Shown: positions 13,739 to 23,697 of the stretch, piece by piece | How positions within the stretch are numbered: the first letter of the stretch is position 1 | How the letters are laid out: each line of letters opens with the position of its first letter | Assembly: GCA_036925085.1 (NCBI GenBank) | Contig: JAUPFP010000048.1 | Location: forward strand, 1-64,000 | Direction of reading: 5' to 3' | From: Brachycybe producta | Lineage: Eukaryota > Arthropoda > Diplopoda > Playtdesmida > Andrognathidae | DNA length: 64,000 nucleotides | Translations under genes and position numbers: made by a program | The notes under the pieces: generated by a model | Database searches by the model: none | What the model was told of the DNA's origin: nothing | The model's input: only the letters and a program-made list of their open reading frames with translations

Positions 13739-14056
13739 AGGGCTACTCTACACCATGAGTTAATGCAGCAGGAATACAGTATATCAGCTAAGACAATGCA
13801 ATGCATCATTTTACAACTAAAATGCAATAAAAATCATTATTATATCAAATTCTCTTTTGTTTCTATGGGATTGTGGGGGGCTACATTGGGGGTATAGCCT
13901 ATTAGAGTCTTGACTTCGAATTGAAGATGCACGCAGCAATGTGTTAAACTTATTACATTGCATTACTAGCTGATTCACATAAGCTACTGCAGTATAAAGC
14001 ACAGTAGGGAGCGATTTTGCATTGCTGCTGCGTTACTTTTTGATGTGTAACAAGGT
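13739..14056. mobile_element. MITE, ACACCAT family, copy b
   Basis: The left end reads TCTACACCATGAGTTAATGC then AGCAGGAAT. The right end, reverse-complemented, reads TTACACATC then AAAGTAACGCAGCAGCAAT. The order of words matches copies a and d. No coding potential. Confidence 0.45.
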
Positions 14057-14204
14057 AATAAGGGATTTAGGTATGCTATACAGTATAATTAATTTATTTG
14101 CTGTTAGTCAACTTGATGTTGTTATTGTTTGCCTCAAGAGCCCACTCAGTGACTCCACACAAAGTTGTATGTGTCCCACCATTTAATTAACATTAAATAC
14201 ATAG

Positions 14205-14440
14205 AGCTGGTTCACACTGTAAAGTAGAACAACAGGAATTTAAAGTTCGAAAAAGGCAACTATGTTATGAGTATGTTATTATAGCTGCTCGCAAGCAGTA
14301 GGTCATTGCATGTGCCATACTCGGAGCCAAGCAGTAAACCTCTTGCATTACTTTACTACCTCATCTATTTCGGTTACTACCTAGTGCACATGCGCAGTAG
14401 AAAAATCTACCTTGCATTGCTTCTACATTTCTCCATAGTT
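14205..14440. mobile_element. degenerate MITE ends, ACACCAT family, copy c
   Basis: GCTGGTTCACACTGTAAAGT at the left is answered by inverted GTAAAGTAATGCAAGAGG near 14325-14352, with a further inverted TGCGCAGTAG...TTGCATTGCTTCTAC block at about 14392-14430. The pieces look like overlapping or nested ends rather than one clean element. Confidence 0.35.
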
Positions 14441-15255
14441 TGAAGCATCCCTTATAGTTAGCGTCTAGTTTTTGATATTTAAAATTGTTGTAGATCATCA
14501 CTTTTGTGAAATTGCCGTTTATCATTTTGTTTTTTATGGTTAATCCAATATTTTCTGTAATGTATTTTTTCGGTGTCAATCATATGAAGTGAAGAGAAAT
14601 GTGCTTTTTTGTATTTTGCTTGGATGGTTTGACATTACAGTAAATTCATTTCCATAAAACATAGATCAGACACAGGCTGCTCTGGTCTTTTTTATTTTCA
14701 CTCTTTTTTTTTCTCCCCTTCTATCTATCTGCGTTCTACATTGAGTTATTGCAATGTGCCTTGATGCTTTATAATATATACTAGAGTGGCATTTAGTCAT
14801 AACGAATTTGTCAGCTTTTTCTCTTCTCACCAAGAAAAAAAAAACCACTTTCACCTCCCCCCTCCCCCCAACCTCTTCTCTTTATGTATTGTGTCATGTT
14901 TCTGAATTTCAACTTTTGTTTCCTTACACTATCAATCCTCTTTCATATACACCTAACTGTAAACAAAATAGATTCTCCATATATGTGGCTATATAGTGTA
15001 AATCTATCTTTGTTGTTGTTATTATTATTGTTATACTTGTGAGTTTCTACATATATATATTTTTTGCTTTTCAAGAGTGAAAAGCGGCGTTATGGGAGCA
15101 GAAATTATTTGAGATGCATATATAGGACCTCGTTGAAGTTATGTCAGGCATGAATTCACTTGTTTGTGAATTGGTTTTCTTCCATATTCTTTCAAAACTT
15201 AAGTAACTGAATAGTTGTAAATTTATATGTAACCCATCTTTTTTATATATGTATA

Positions 15256-15323
<68 letters not shown>

Positions 15324-15847
15324 GGGTAGGCGAGGGTGACAATGAAGGGTGGGAGTGGGGTGGCGAGAGATTGGAAGGGAAAAAAAAGTGTGTATGGAAA
15401 GTGAGTGAGAAATGCACAAAAAAAGGGAACAAATTCTTGTCTTGAAACATTTGGCTCAAGTAAAGAGTTTGAATGTATTGAAGCACATAAACATTTATTT
15501 CTTTTGAATACAAAAACGATTCTTATAGCTGTTACATCTTTCATTCACCCTTTTTCCGTTTCTTCTTCTTTTTTTTATATATATATATCCATATATTGGG
15601 AATCTGCAAAGTTGCAGACACTTTTACTTAGCTTCTATATTCAGTCATGCAACTATTTTTTTTTAAAGAAAAAAAGCTGTTGTTCTTCTTATGTGCATCT
15701 AAAAAAAATAGGAAGATAAATTCTTCTTTTTCTACATAAAAAAATACTAAGGAGTGGAAAAAACCCTGTTTTTTTTCTGGATGCTTCTTATAAGGCTCAT
15801 GATTCATGGGAATAATTTGAGTACTGCTTAGATTCTAAAGTATATTG
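14441..15847. other. no gene; compound (TG)n(TA)n microsatellite
   Basis: A compound (TG)n(TA)n microsatellite lies at 15256-15320. Frames of about 60-104 codons on both strands here translate the microsatellite as alternating Ile-Tyr, or the neighbouring poly-T tracts, and are not genes. Confidence 0.6.
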
Positions 15848-15921
15848 GGTGGCGTAGGTAAAACGCGTCATGTTTAAAGATGAATATCTCAGAAACTATA
15901 AAAAGATACACGTTTGAATTT

Positions 15922-16014
<93 letters not shown>

Positions 16015-16548
16015 TGTGCAAAAACTAAAGTGTATTATTGAAAAATTAATAACGATCTTGAGCTTTGAAAGTGGGGTTTTTTTAAAAGTCGTTTTTGAAG
16101 CAGATTGAGAAATATTGGCTTATTTTAATATGAAAGGCGCCTTATAGAGCGCCAAACTTTTCAAGCTGATTCATAAAGTTGAATAACTGAACTCACTACA
16201 AGAATGACAATTTTTGAACGTGATTGCTGTAATTTACAATTGCTGTAATTATAAAATACAATGCAATCACATTCAAAAATTCTATCAGAAAAACTTGGAA
16301 CGATTTTCTTAAATGACTAATCTGTTTATATAACTAAAACGTTTAATAAAAGATCAATAAACGTTTTTTTTAAAAAAAAACAACTTTAAAAATGCATTAA
16401 CTTGTTCATTTTTTATTAGTAAGTTTCACTTTTCATACAAATAAATGTTGACATGTTGTTAACAATCATCTAAAGTTGGAAATTTGTATCTTTTGTATTT
16501 TTCTGAGATACTCATTTTTGAAACAAAACTCGTTTTATCTGCGCTACG
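15848..16548. mobile_element. roughly 700-bp inverted-repeat element carrying an (AT)n core
   Basis: The left end GGCGTAGGTAAAACGCGT and the reverse complement of the right end AGCGCAGATAAAACGAGT match, and similarity continues inward through GAATATCTCAGAAA / GAGTATCTCAGAAA to AAAAGATAC, about 55 bp in all. An (AT)n tract sits just inside the left repeat. A second inverted repeat, ATTTTTGAACGTGATTGC at 16209-16227 against 16263-16280, lies inside. No transposase. Family unknown. Confidence 0.55.
15921..16007. repeat. (AT)n microsatellite
   Basis: Almost uninterrupted alternating A and T with one GT interruption near 15971. It lies inside the inverted-repeat element at 15848-16548. Confidence 0.9.
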
Positions 16549-17850
16549 TGATACTTATATGTGTATCTAATAATGTGTGAGCTGGTCATTTACCTGTGAA
16601 TTCGAAAGTTTTTTTTTTCTCTTCTTAATAATAGTGGAATCCACTCTCCACTTTTTTTCATTCCGATTTTTTTTTCTTCATAAAATTTATATTAACTGGA
16701 TTTAGTGCTTTTCAAAGTTCTCTGTAATGTGTAGACACACTTCATTTACACTTGTTTTCATTCGCAATTTTAGTCTTCTTCAGAAAAATCGTTCATGTGT
16801 GGGAACTTATTCTATCATAAACTCTTTTTATTATTGCAAAAATATTTTTCATAAATTCGTTTGGATTTTCAATGCATTCATATCGTTATTAAAAAAAAAA
16901 GCCTTCAACTGTTTGCTGAGTTTTCTAAATGCTTTTAATGTCATTTTCTTTTCTTTTCGTTACATTTGTTCTTATTAAATTTTTATAGATTAGATCATTA
17001 GTGTCATGATTTCATATAGAACTTTTCCACACTTTTTTTCGTTTAAAAAAAAAAGATGTCATATAATTAAATGTTATTAATAAAATCACTTCGCTACCTT
17101 TATAGATTTAAGCAATAATTATCTTAGCTATACAACTTAATTTAAACTTTAAACATTTGTTTTTTTTTACACTTGGAAAGGTGTAGAAAGCGGAATTGAT
17201 TTTTCTCTTTCTCGTTTACGCTAAAACATTTTTTTAAAAAATGGTTAAATATAAATCATTTTAATCTCATTTGAAAATGATTTTATAATCTCAATTTTGT
17301 TCTATTTCAGAATATTTGCTTTTTACAAAAGTAAATTTCGATAAGGATTCCAAATTTTCTTTTTGACAAACAAAAATACGTTTCAATAATTTTAAATGAA
17401 ATTGTATGAGTTTTTTATTAAATCAAATTTAAAATCGTACATTTTAAATTGGTAAAAACGATATTATTCCTATAGGGCTATTCGATGTTTCGTATTAGAA
17501 TTATTAAGTTTGTATAAAATAAATCTTGTTAACCTACTGAAAATTGCGATTTGTTAATTGAGGAACTTCACTCATTATTTTAAATATTTTTTAATAAATT
17601 ATTTAGTGAAATTAATGATAATTTTATTTTTAAATTTTAGAACTGAATAAAAAATTTCATTGTTTTTCTATTTGAAATAACAAAAAATATGATATTTTTT
17701 ATTGCTATTAAATCAAGTTTCCATTAGAAACGATTTTATTTTAAATTTGTTTGTTTCACCAACATTTGTTTTTTGTTACTTAATATTGAATGAACGATGA
17801 ATTCTTCTTGTTTTTCTTGTGTAAAAACAATCAAACACAATGCAGGCAAT

Positions 17851-17855
<5 letters not shown>
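16549..17855. other. no gene recognised; very AT-rich
   Basis: Homopolymer-rich spacer with T8A9-type junctions nearby (16364-16380) and T7A6 at 17229-17241. The 83-codon frame at 16727-16978 is Phe/Lys-rich and unsupported. Confidence 0.5.

Positions 17856-17947
<92 letters not shown>
17856..17947. repeat. (AT)n microsatellite abutting a Helitron 3' end
   Basis: About 92 bp of alternating A and T, ending exactly at the A that precedes the CTAG of the neighbouring Helitron. The tract is thus the integration site or a linked product of integration. Confidence 0.9.
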
Positions 17948-17948
<1 letters not shown>

Positions 17949-18420
17949 TAGTGGGGTAACCCGTCATAAATGACGGGAGCATCTAGTTTCTTTTTGTGTG
18001 ACTGTCCGGTTGTCATGAAGCAATTTGCCTTGACCACTTCTGTTTTTTATAAGCACCTTAATATTGTTATAGGTATGTGAAGACAGGGAGATACAGTCGT
18101 GTGCCCCGCCCCATTATGACTGTCAGACCAAATATCAACCAATTGGAAATTGAAAAGAACGGGGCATGTGACGTCAGACCAAATAACCAATTCAAAATTG
18201 AAAAGAACGGGGCATGTGACATCAGACGACATAACAAAATAATTAAAAGTTGCTGGCCCTCATAAAAAGGCGGGGAAAACGACTGTATTTTACTGTCTTT
18301 ACTTGCCTGTCCTTACTATTGTTTGGATTCTTGGATCGGGAGAGTGCAACATAAAGTTGACCATGAGAAAAAAGCAGTTCATTTAAATTTCAATCTGATT
18401 AAGTTTTTGTCCTAAAACAA

Positions 18421-19545
18421 TTTACCCTAAAGAAACATTTGCCCTAAAGGGAGATATTGCCCTAAAGGGAGATATTGCCCTAAAGGGAGATATTGCCCTA
18501 AAGGGAGATATTGCCCTAAAGGGACATTTGCCCTAAAGGGAGATATTGCCCTAAAGGGAGATATTGCCCTAAAGGGAGATATTGCCCTAAAGGGAGATAT
18601 TGCCCTAAAGGGAGATTTGCCCTGAAGGGAGATTTGCCCTAAAGGGACATTTGCCCTAAAGGGACATTTGCCCTAAAGGGACATTTGCCCTAAAGGGAGA
18701 TATTGCCCTAAAGGGAGATATTGCCCTAAAGGGAGATATTGCCCTAAAGGGACATTTGCCCTAAAGGGACATTTGCCCTAAAGGGAGATATTGCCCTAAA
18801 GGGAGATATTGCCCTAAAGGGAGATATTGCCCTAAAGAGACATTTGCCCTAAAGGGAGATATTGCCCTAAAGGGAGATATTGCCCTAAAGGGAGATATTG
18901 CCCTAAAGGGAGATATTGCCCTAAAGGGAGATATTGCCCTAAAGGGAGATATTGCCCTAAAGGGAGATATTGCCCTAAAGGGAGATATTGCCCTAAAGGG
19001 AGATATTGCCCTAAAGGGATATATTGCCCTAAAGGGAGATATTGCCCTAAAGGGAGATATTGCCCTAAAGGGAGATATTGCCCTAAAGGGAGATATTGCC
19101 CTAAAGGGAGATATTGCCCTAAAGGGAGATATTGCCCTAAAGGGAGATATTGCCCTAAAGGGAGATATTGCCCTAAAGGGAGATATTGCCCTAAAGGGAG
19201 ATATTGCCCTAAAAAGACATTTGCCCTAAAAAGACATTGCCCTAAAAAGACATTTGCCCTAAAAAGACATTTGCCCTAAAAAGACATTTGCCCTAAAAAG
19301 ACATTTGCCCTAAAAAGACATTTGCCCTAAAAAGACATTTGCCCTAAAAAGACATTTGCCCTAAAAAGACATTTGCCCTAAAAAGACATTTGCCCTAAAA
19401 AGACATTTGCCCTAAAAAGACATTTGCCCTAAAAAGACGTTTGCCCTAAAAAGACGTTTGCCCTAAAGGGACATTTGCCCTAAAGGGACATTTGCCCTAA
19501 AGGGACATTTGCCCTAAAAAACATTTGCCCTAAGGAGATGTTCCC
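18421..19545. repeat. 17-18 bp minisatellite array
   Basis: About 64 units. The main types are GCCCTAAAGGGAGATATT (18 bp, dominant to about 19205), GCCCTAAAGGGACATTT (17 bp) and GCCCTAAAAAGACATTT (17 bp, a block at about 19206-19450). Types are arranged in blocks, as expected from local unequal exchange or slippage. Each of the first two types carries the small inverted repeat CCCTAAAGGG. There is no start codon or conserved frame, because 17- and 18-bp units mix. It is not a CRISPR array, since there are no unique spacers, and not a telomere. Confidence 0.95.
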
Positions 19546-19860
19546 CTAATGAGTAGTCTAAATATACAGTAATTGGTTTTAGGGCATATGTTCTTTGAGG
19601 GCAAATAGTTTTAGGGCAAATGTTTTTAAGGGCAAGTGGTTTTAGGGCAAGTTGTTTTAGAGCAAATGTTCTATTAGAGTAAATAGTTTTAGGGTAAATG
19701 GTTTTAGGGCAAGTGTTCCTTGAGGGCAAATAGTTTTAGGGCAAATGGTTTTAGGGCAAATGTTCTATTAGGGTAAATGGTTTTAGGGCAAATGTTCTAT
19801 TAGGGTAAATGGTTTTAAGGAAAATGTTCCATTAGGGTTAATTGTTTTTATGGCACAATT
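19546..19860. repeat. degenerate inverted half of the minisatellite
   Basis: Units of the form TTTTAGGGCAAATG, alternating with TTCTATTAGGGTAAATGG, are the reverse complement of the CATTTGCCCTAAAA units to the left. The array therefore switches orientation at about 19550. The right half is shorter and more diverged. The two halves could fold into a long imperfect hairpin. Confidence 0.85.
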
Positions 19861-20272
19861 GCCTGTGATAAACTGTAGTTTAATTTTGCTACTATTATCC
19901 CCTCCCCTTTTTATATTTGAAATAGAAAATGTTTTTCATTTTCTCTGATGTGCGCATGCGCGTCGTTTTTTTTTTTTTTTTTTTTACTAATTTCATTTCA
20001 ATTTCAGTCACCCCCTCCCACTTTTCCTCCCTCCACGTTTCTCTCTCGCCCCCCCCCCCCCTTCTACACTTTCCATCCAACCTTTCCCCCTCTCCAATTT
20101 AATATCATGGGGTTCTTGGATGGGAAGGGTGCAACATATAGTTGACCTTGAGAAAAAAAAAAGCTGTTCATTTCTTCATTTATTTAAATTTATATAAATT
20201 CCGATGTGCTTCAATGGTTGTACAGCGTTATTTCAGACAGAAAGACAGACAGACAGATACACAGACCTGGGA

Positions 20273-20416
20273 TATTATATATATAATATTTCTATATCTA
20301 TATCTATATATCTACATATATATATATATATCTATATATTTCTATATCTATATATCTATATAACTATATATATATATATTATATTATATATATATATTAT
20401 ATTATTTATTATATAT

Positions 20417-20473
<57 letters not shown>
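20273..20473. repeat. TA-rich microsatellite flanking a Helitron 5' end
   Basis: A mixture of (TA)n, TCTATA and TTATAT runs beginning directly after the Helitron 5' terminus. The first bases, TATTATATATATAA, are shared with the flanks of other copies. Confidence 0.85.
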
Positions 20474-20475
<2 letters not shown>

Positions 20476-22131
20476 AGAAAAACTAAAGAAATTTTTAAAA
20501 CTAGATTTAGAAGAAGAAAAAAAAATCATCCTTCTGAGTCTGTTACAAATTTTATAAGCCATTTATCTGAAAATATTATTTGCTATTTGGATATGTTGAG
20601 TTTTATAGAAAATGTTGCTTAAGGCTGTCATAGTTTGCTTGCAAAATTATAAAGCTACTTTGATTTAGGCTAAAAAAAAATCTGTTTTGCAGTCGTGTAA
20701 GCATTTGAGTCATCCGTCTTGTCAAAGAAATATGTACTTTTTGTCACTTGTTCATCTTGAATTCCACATGTATATGTTTGTGTTTGTATTGACTTTTTAT
20801 ATAGAATATATGTCTAAATAAGACTTAGAGAAGGGAAATGTGTAGGACATACACTCGTATGACCAATCGGTCGAAACGAATTTTTCACAATTGTACACAG
20901 ACACCGAAAATGTCTATAAACTTGCAAATACATTTAGTAGGTTATGGAACTTGATCAATATCTATGAGTAATTGTTACTACTGTGGCTGTCAAATACAAC
21001 TTTGTTTTTTCTATTACACAACTCGATTACATTTTTGTGTGTTTTTCAATTTCAGTGTACATGAATGTTAACTGGCAAAGTCGAAAATCAGTTATTTTAC
21101 AAAATAACTATAGTGTTTAGAAACACTAGTTTGATACTTATACATGTATATTTACATATTTACTAGCTTTTTTGGCGTTGTGCAGAACGCCACAGAAAAG
21201 CCAATCGAAATAATGTTGTTAAGAAATTATGCAAGTTGACTAATTGTTTTTAATCAATTATGAAAACATTTTATCAAAATTAAAATAACGATGAAGATTT
21301 TGTGCTAACTTTGGTGGTTTTCGAACTGACTAGTGATTTTGTAAAATAGCGTGTTTTTTATTTTTGTGATTTTTGTGAAGAAAAAAAATCATTTTTCTGG
21401 GTTTATTTTTCTTTGCTAAGAAAACTTTTCAAAGATAAAATCTTAAAGCCATGAATTTCATGGATCTGACCTAACATATAAATAACTGGCTGTTAGATAG
21501 GGGATTGGTGTAATGCTTTTTTTTTGTTGTGCTTTGGTGTCGTAGAAATGCACATTACTTGACATTCATCTGTCTGTATTAGACCCTCCCTACTTTCTTT
21601 TTTCGTTTCCCCTATACTTGTACATGCCTCTTTAGTGTTAGCAGTGATTGTGTACAAACAGGGGGCAAGTTTCACTTTTACAAGGGAAAACCGTCGGATA
21701 TTCGCTACAATGAACATGTAATTGGCTTAATTGGTCGAGTGGATTAAAAAGAAGCTTTTGTTGAAGAGAAAACAAAATCTATAAATTAATTATACATAGA
21801 TCTTCATTTGCCAAAAGGGAGGGAGTATATTTTATTATTTTATTTGATATTCACAGAAGAAAAAAAATTGTTTATTTCTTTCATTTGTGGACAATTGTGT
21901 AGCAAATTCAAGAAACTAGTTATAAAATAGTTAAAATTAGAAGAGTAAAGAAAGTTTTAAAGGATATTTTCTAATATTTCTGAAAATAAGTATTAAAAAA
22001 AGTATTTAAAGTATTTAAATTTTCGCCTCTTGTATCATATGTCACATGCATCTCTCTTTACATTTCTATTAAAAGTTCTTTTGTAAGTTTTCGACATCAT
22101 GCCTAAATATGAATAGAAAATGAAACGAATT

Positions 22132-22133
<2 letters not shown>
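20474..22133. other. no gene; contains one isolated Helitron-type end
   Basis: AT-rich spacer apart from the hairpin feature at 21163-21192. The 74-codon minus-strand frame at 21493-21717 has no recognisable motif. Confidence 0.5.
21163..21192 (-). mobile_element. 3' end of a second Helitron family
   Basis: Read on the minus strand, the stem TGGCGTT / AACGCCA with a 6-nt loop is followed by AAAAAG and CTAG, then a host T. This is the canonical Helitron 3' terminus (hairpin, short spacer, CTRR, insertion at A|T). The hairpin differs from that of the abundant family. I could not place the 5' end, which should lie to the right on the plus strand. Confidence 0.55.

Positions 22134-22204
<71 letters not shown>
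22134..22204. repeat. (AT)n microsatellite
   Basis: About 70 bp of alternating A and T, not attached to a Helitron end. Confidence 0.9.
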
Positions 22205-22206
<2 letters not shown>

Positions 22207-22739
22207 CCTATGAATATTTCCTATAATAGAAAAATAACCACAACACACTGTGGTTCGTTTTAAATGTCATTACATTTATTTCAATAGATATATTATACAT
22301 GTATGATAACCAAATATTTTAATTTAAAAATGCCCTTTAATGTTGCTTCAAATGTTGGCTGGTTCAAATTACGTTTCTCTTGTCTGTTGTGTCTGTCTAT
22401 TCCAGATGTTTGATGTTTTTTGAGGAACTAAATCGATTTTGCTAAAATAGGGTCTCTTCACTTGGTTATATCTAGTAGGCCTACTAGTTGTCGTTTATAA
22501 GGACCTAATATGTATAGTGAACTTTGATGGGATTGTTGATGTTCTCTGTGTGTGTCGCACCCGTTACACACGGATATATTTGTGATATCGACTTTTATTA
22601 TGTTCTCTAATTATTCCTTGGAAACACCACCAGTTTTTGCCAGCTGATAATAATTTTTACCATTATGTGTAGTGCTTAATGGAAGTTAATATTTACTATT
22701 AATAAGAATGTTTGATCTTCATAACATTTATTCGATGAT
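22205..22739. other. no gene recognised
   Basis: AT-rich spacer with a TAGGCCTA palindrome at 22476-22483. No supported coding or RNA feature. Confidence 0.5.
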
Positions 22740-22746
22740 TATATAT

Positions 22747-22782
<36 letters not shown>

Positions 22783-22785
22783 ATA

Positions 22786-23181
22786 TCCCAGGTCTGTGTG
22801 TGTGTGTGTGTGTGTGGAGTAACAAAAACCATTGAAGCACGTCGGAATTTATATAAATTTGAATAAATGAACCGGTTTTTTTCTCAAGGTCAACTATATG
22901 TTGAACTCTTCCTTTGGAAAGTGTAGAAGGGAGAAGAGAGAGAGAGAAAAGTGGGAGGGGTGAGGAGAAAAGTTTGGAAAGTGTAGAAGGGGGAGAAAGA
23001 GAAAAAAGTGGGAGGGGGTGAGGGGAAAAGGTTGGAAAGTGTAGAAGGGGAGAGAGAGAGAAAAGTGGGAGGGGGCGACTGAAATTGAAATGATAGGAGT
23101 AAAAAAAGGAAAAAACGACGCGCATGCGCACAATTGCCTGTGAATTTTGGTTCCGTCATTTATGACGGGTTACCCCACTAG
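22786..23181 (+). mobile_element. non-autonomous Helitron, short subfamily
   Basis: Starts TCCCAGGTCTGTG after an A, preceded by an (AT)n tract (22740-22785). It has a (GT)n run, the module TCAAGGTCAACTATATGTTG, then three purine-rich GGAAAGTGTAGAAGGG-type units (tandem, about 22915-23080), GCGCATGCGCACAATTGCC, the hairpin CCGTCATTTATGACGG, and CTAG at 23178-23181 before a T. The internal palindrome of the long subfamily is absent. Frames of 79-130 codons on the minus strand translate the purine tract and are not genes. Confidence 0.85.
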
Positions 23182-23195
23182 TTATATATATATTT

Positions 23196-23675
23196 TGCCA
23201 GGTCTGTGTGTGTGTGGAGTAACATTGGAATTTATATAAATTTGAATAAATGAACTGCTTTTTTTCTCAAGGTCAACTATATGTTGAACTCTTCCCATCC
23301 AAGAACCCCATGATATTAAATTGGAGAGGGGAAAAGGTTGGAAAGTGTAGAAAGGGGGAGGGGAGAGAGAAAGTGGAAGGTGAAAAAGTGGGAGGAGGAA
23401 AACTGAAATTGAAATGAAAGGAGTAAAAAAGAAACAAACGAATCTCAAATATAAAAAGGGGAGGGGATAATAGTAGCAAAATTAAACTAGAATTTATAAC
23501 AGGCAATTGTGCCCAGCATTAGAATTTCTTTTGCTCAGCTGTTTTATGAACGTCATCAATTTCTAATTGGTTTGTTACTTGGTCTGACGTCATAAAAGGG
23601 CGGAGGACAAGAAATTCTAAGGCACAATTGCCTGTGAATTTGGCTCCCGTCATTTATGACGGGTTACCTCACTAG
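23196..23675 (+). mobile_element. non-autonomous Helitron, long subfamily, head-to-tail with the previous copy
   Basis: Begins TGCCAGGTCTGTG (the initial TC is changed to TG) only 14 bp after the preceding copy and in the same orientation. It carries the long-subfamily palindrome, with arms at 23500-23554 and 23584-23632 and TGACGTCA at the inner edge. It ends with the CCCGTCATTTATGACGGG hairpin and CTAG at 23672-23675, followed by T. Confidence 0.85.
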
Positions 23676-23697
23676 TTTTATTTATATTTTTGTATTG

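Larger units (their letters stand above)
17948..20272 (-). mobile_element. composite non-autonomous Helitron with an internal tandem array
   Basis: The sense strand is minus. The 3' end is CTAG at 17948-17951 with the hairpin CCCGTCATAAATGACGGG at 17960-17977. The 5' end is the GA complement of TC at 20271-20272, after CAGACCTGG. The target is A|T, as Helitrons use. The 3' part (17948 to about 18415) is a diverged subfamily with a roughly 50-bp tandem duplication at 18128-18229 containing GGGGCATGTGACGTCAGACC. It also has its own copy of the module GTTGACC(A/T)TGAGAAAAAA. The 5' part (about 19857-20272) matches the common family. A large inverted array separates them. Either the array grew inside one element, or two Helitron fragments flank it. 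Confidence 0.8.

Noticed and set aside
18850-19205. Repeat protein: 18-bp units read ALKGDI in one frame without stops
   Set aside because: Two forward frames are open purely from the period, 17-bp units break the frame on both sides, and there is no start codon.
18421-19545. CRISPR-like regular array
   Set aside because: Units are contiguous 17-18 bp repeats without unique spacers, and the setting is an animal Helitron.
18421-19860. Telomeric or interstitial telomere repeat, because each unit holds CCCTAA
   Set aside because: The period is 17-18 bp, not 6-7 bp, and most of each unit is unrelated to TTAGGG.
15221-20557. Frames of alternating Ile-Tyr
   Set aside because: They translate (AT)n microsatellites.
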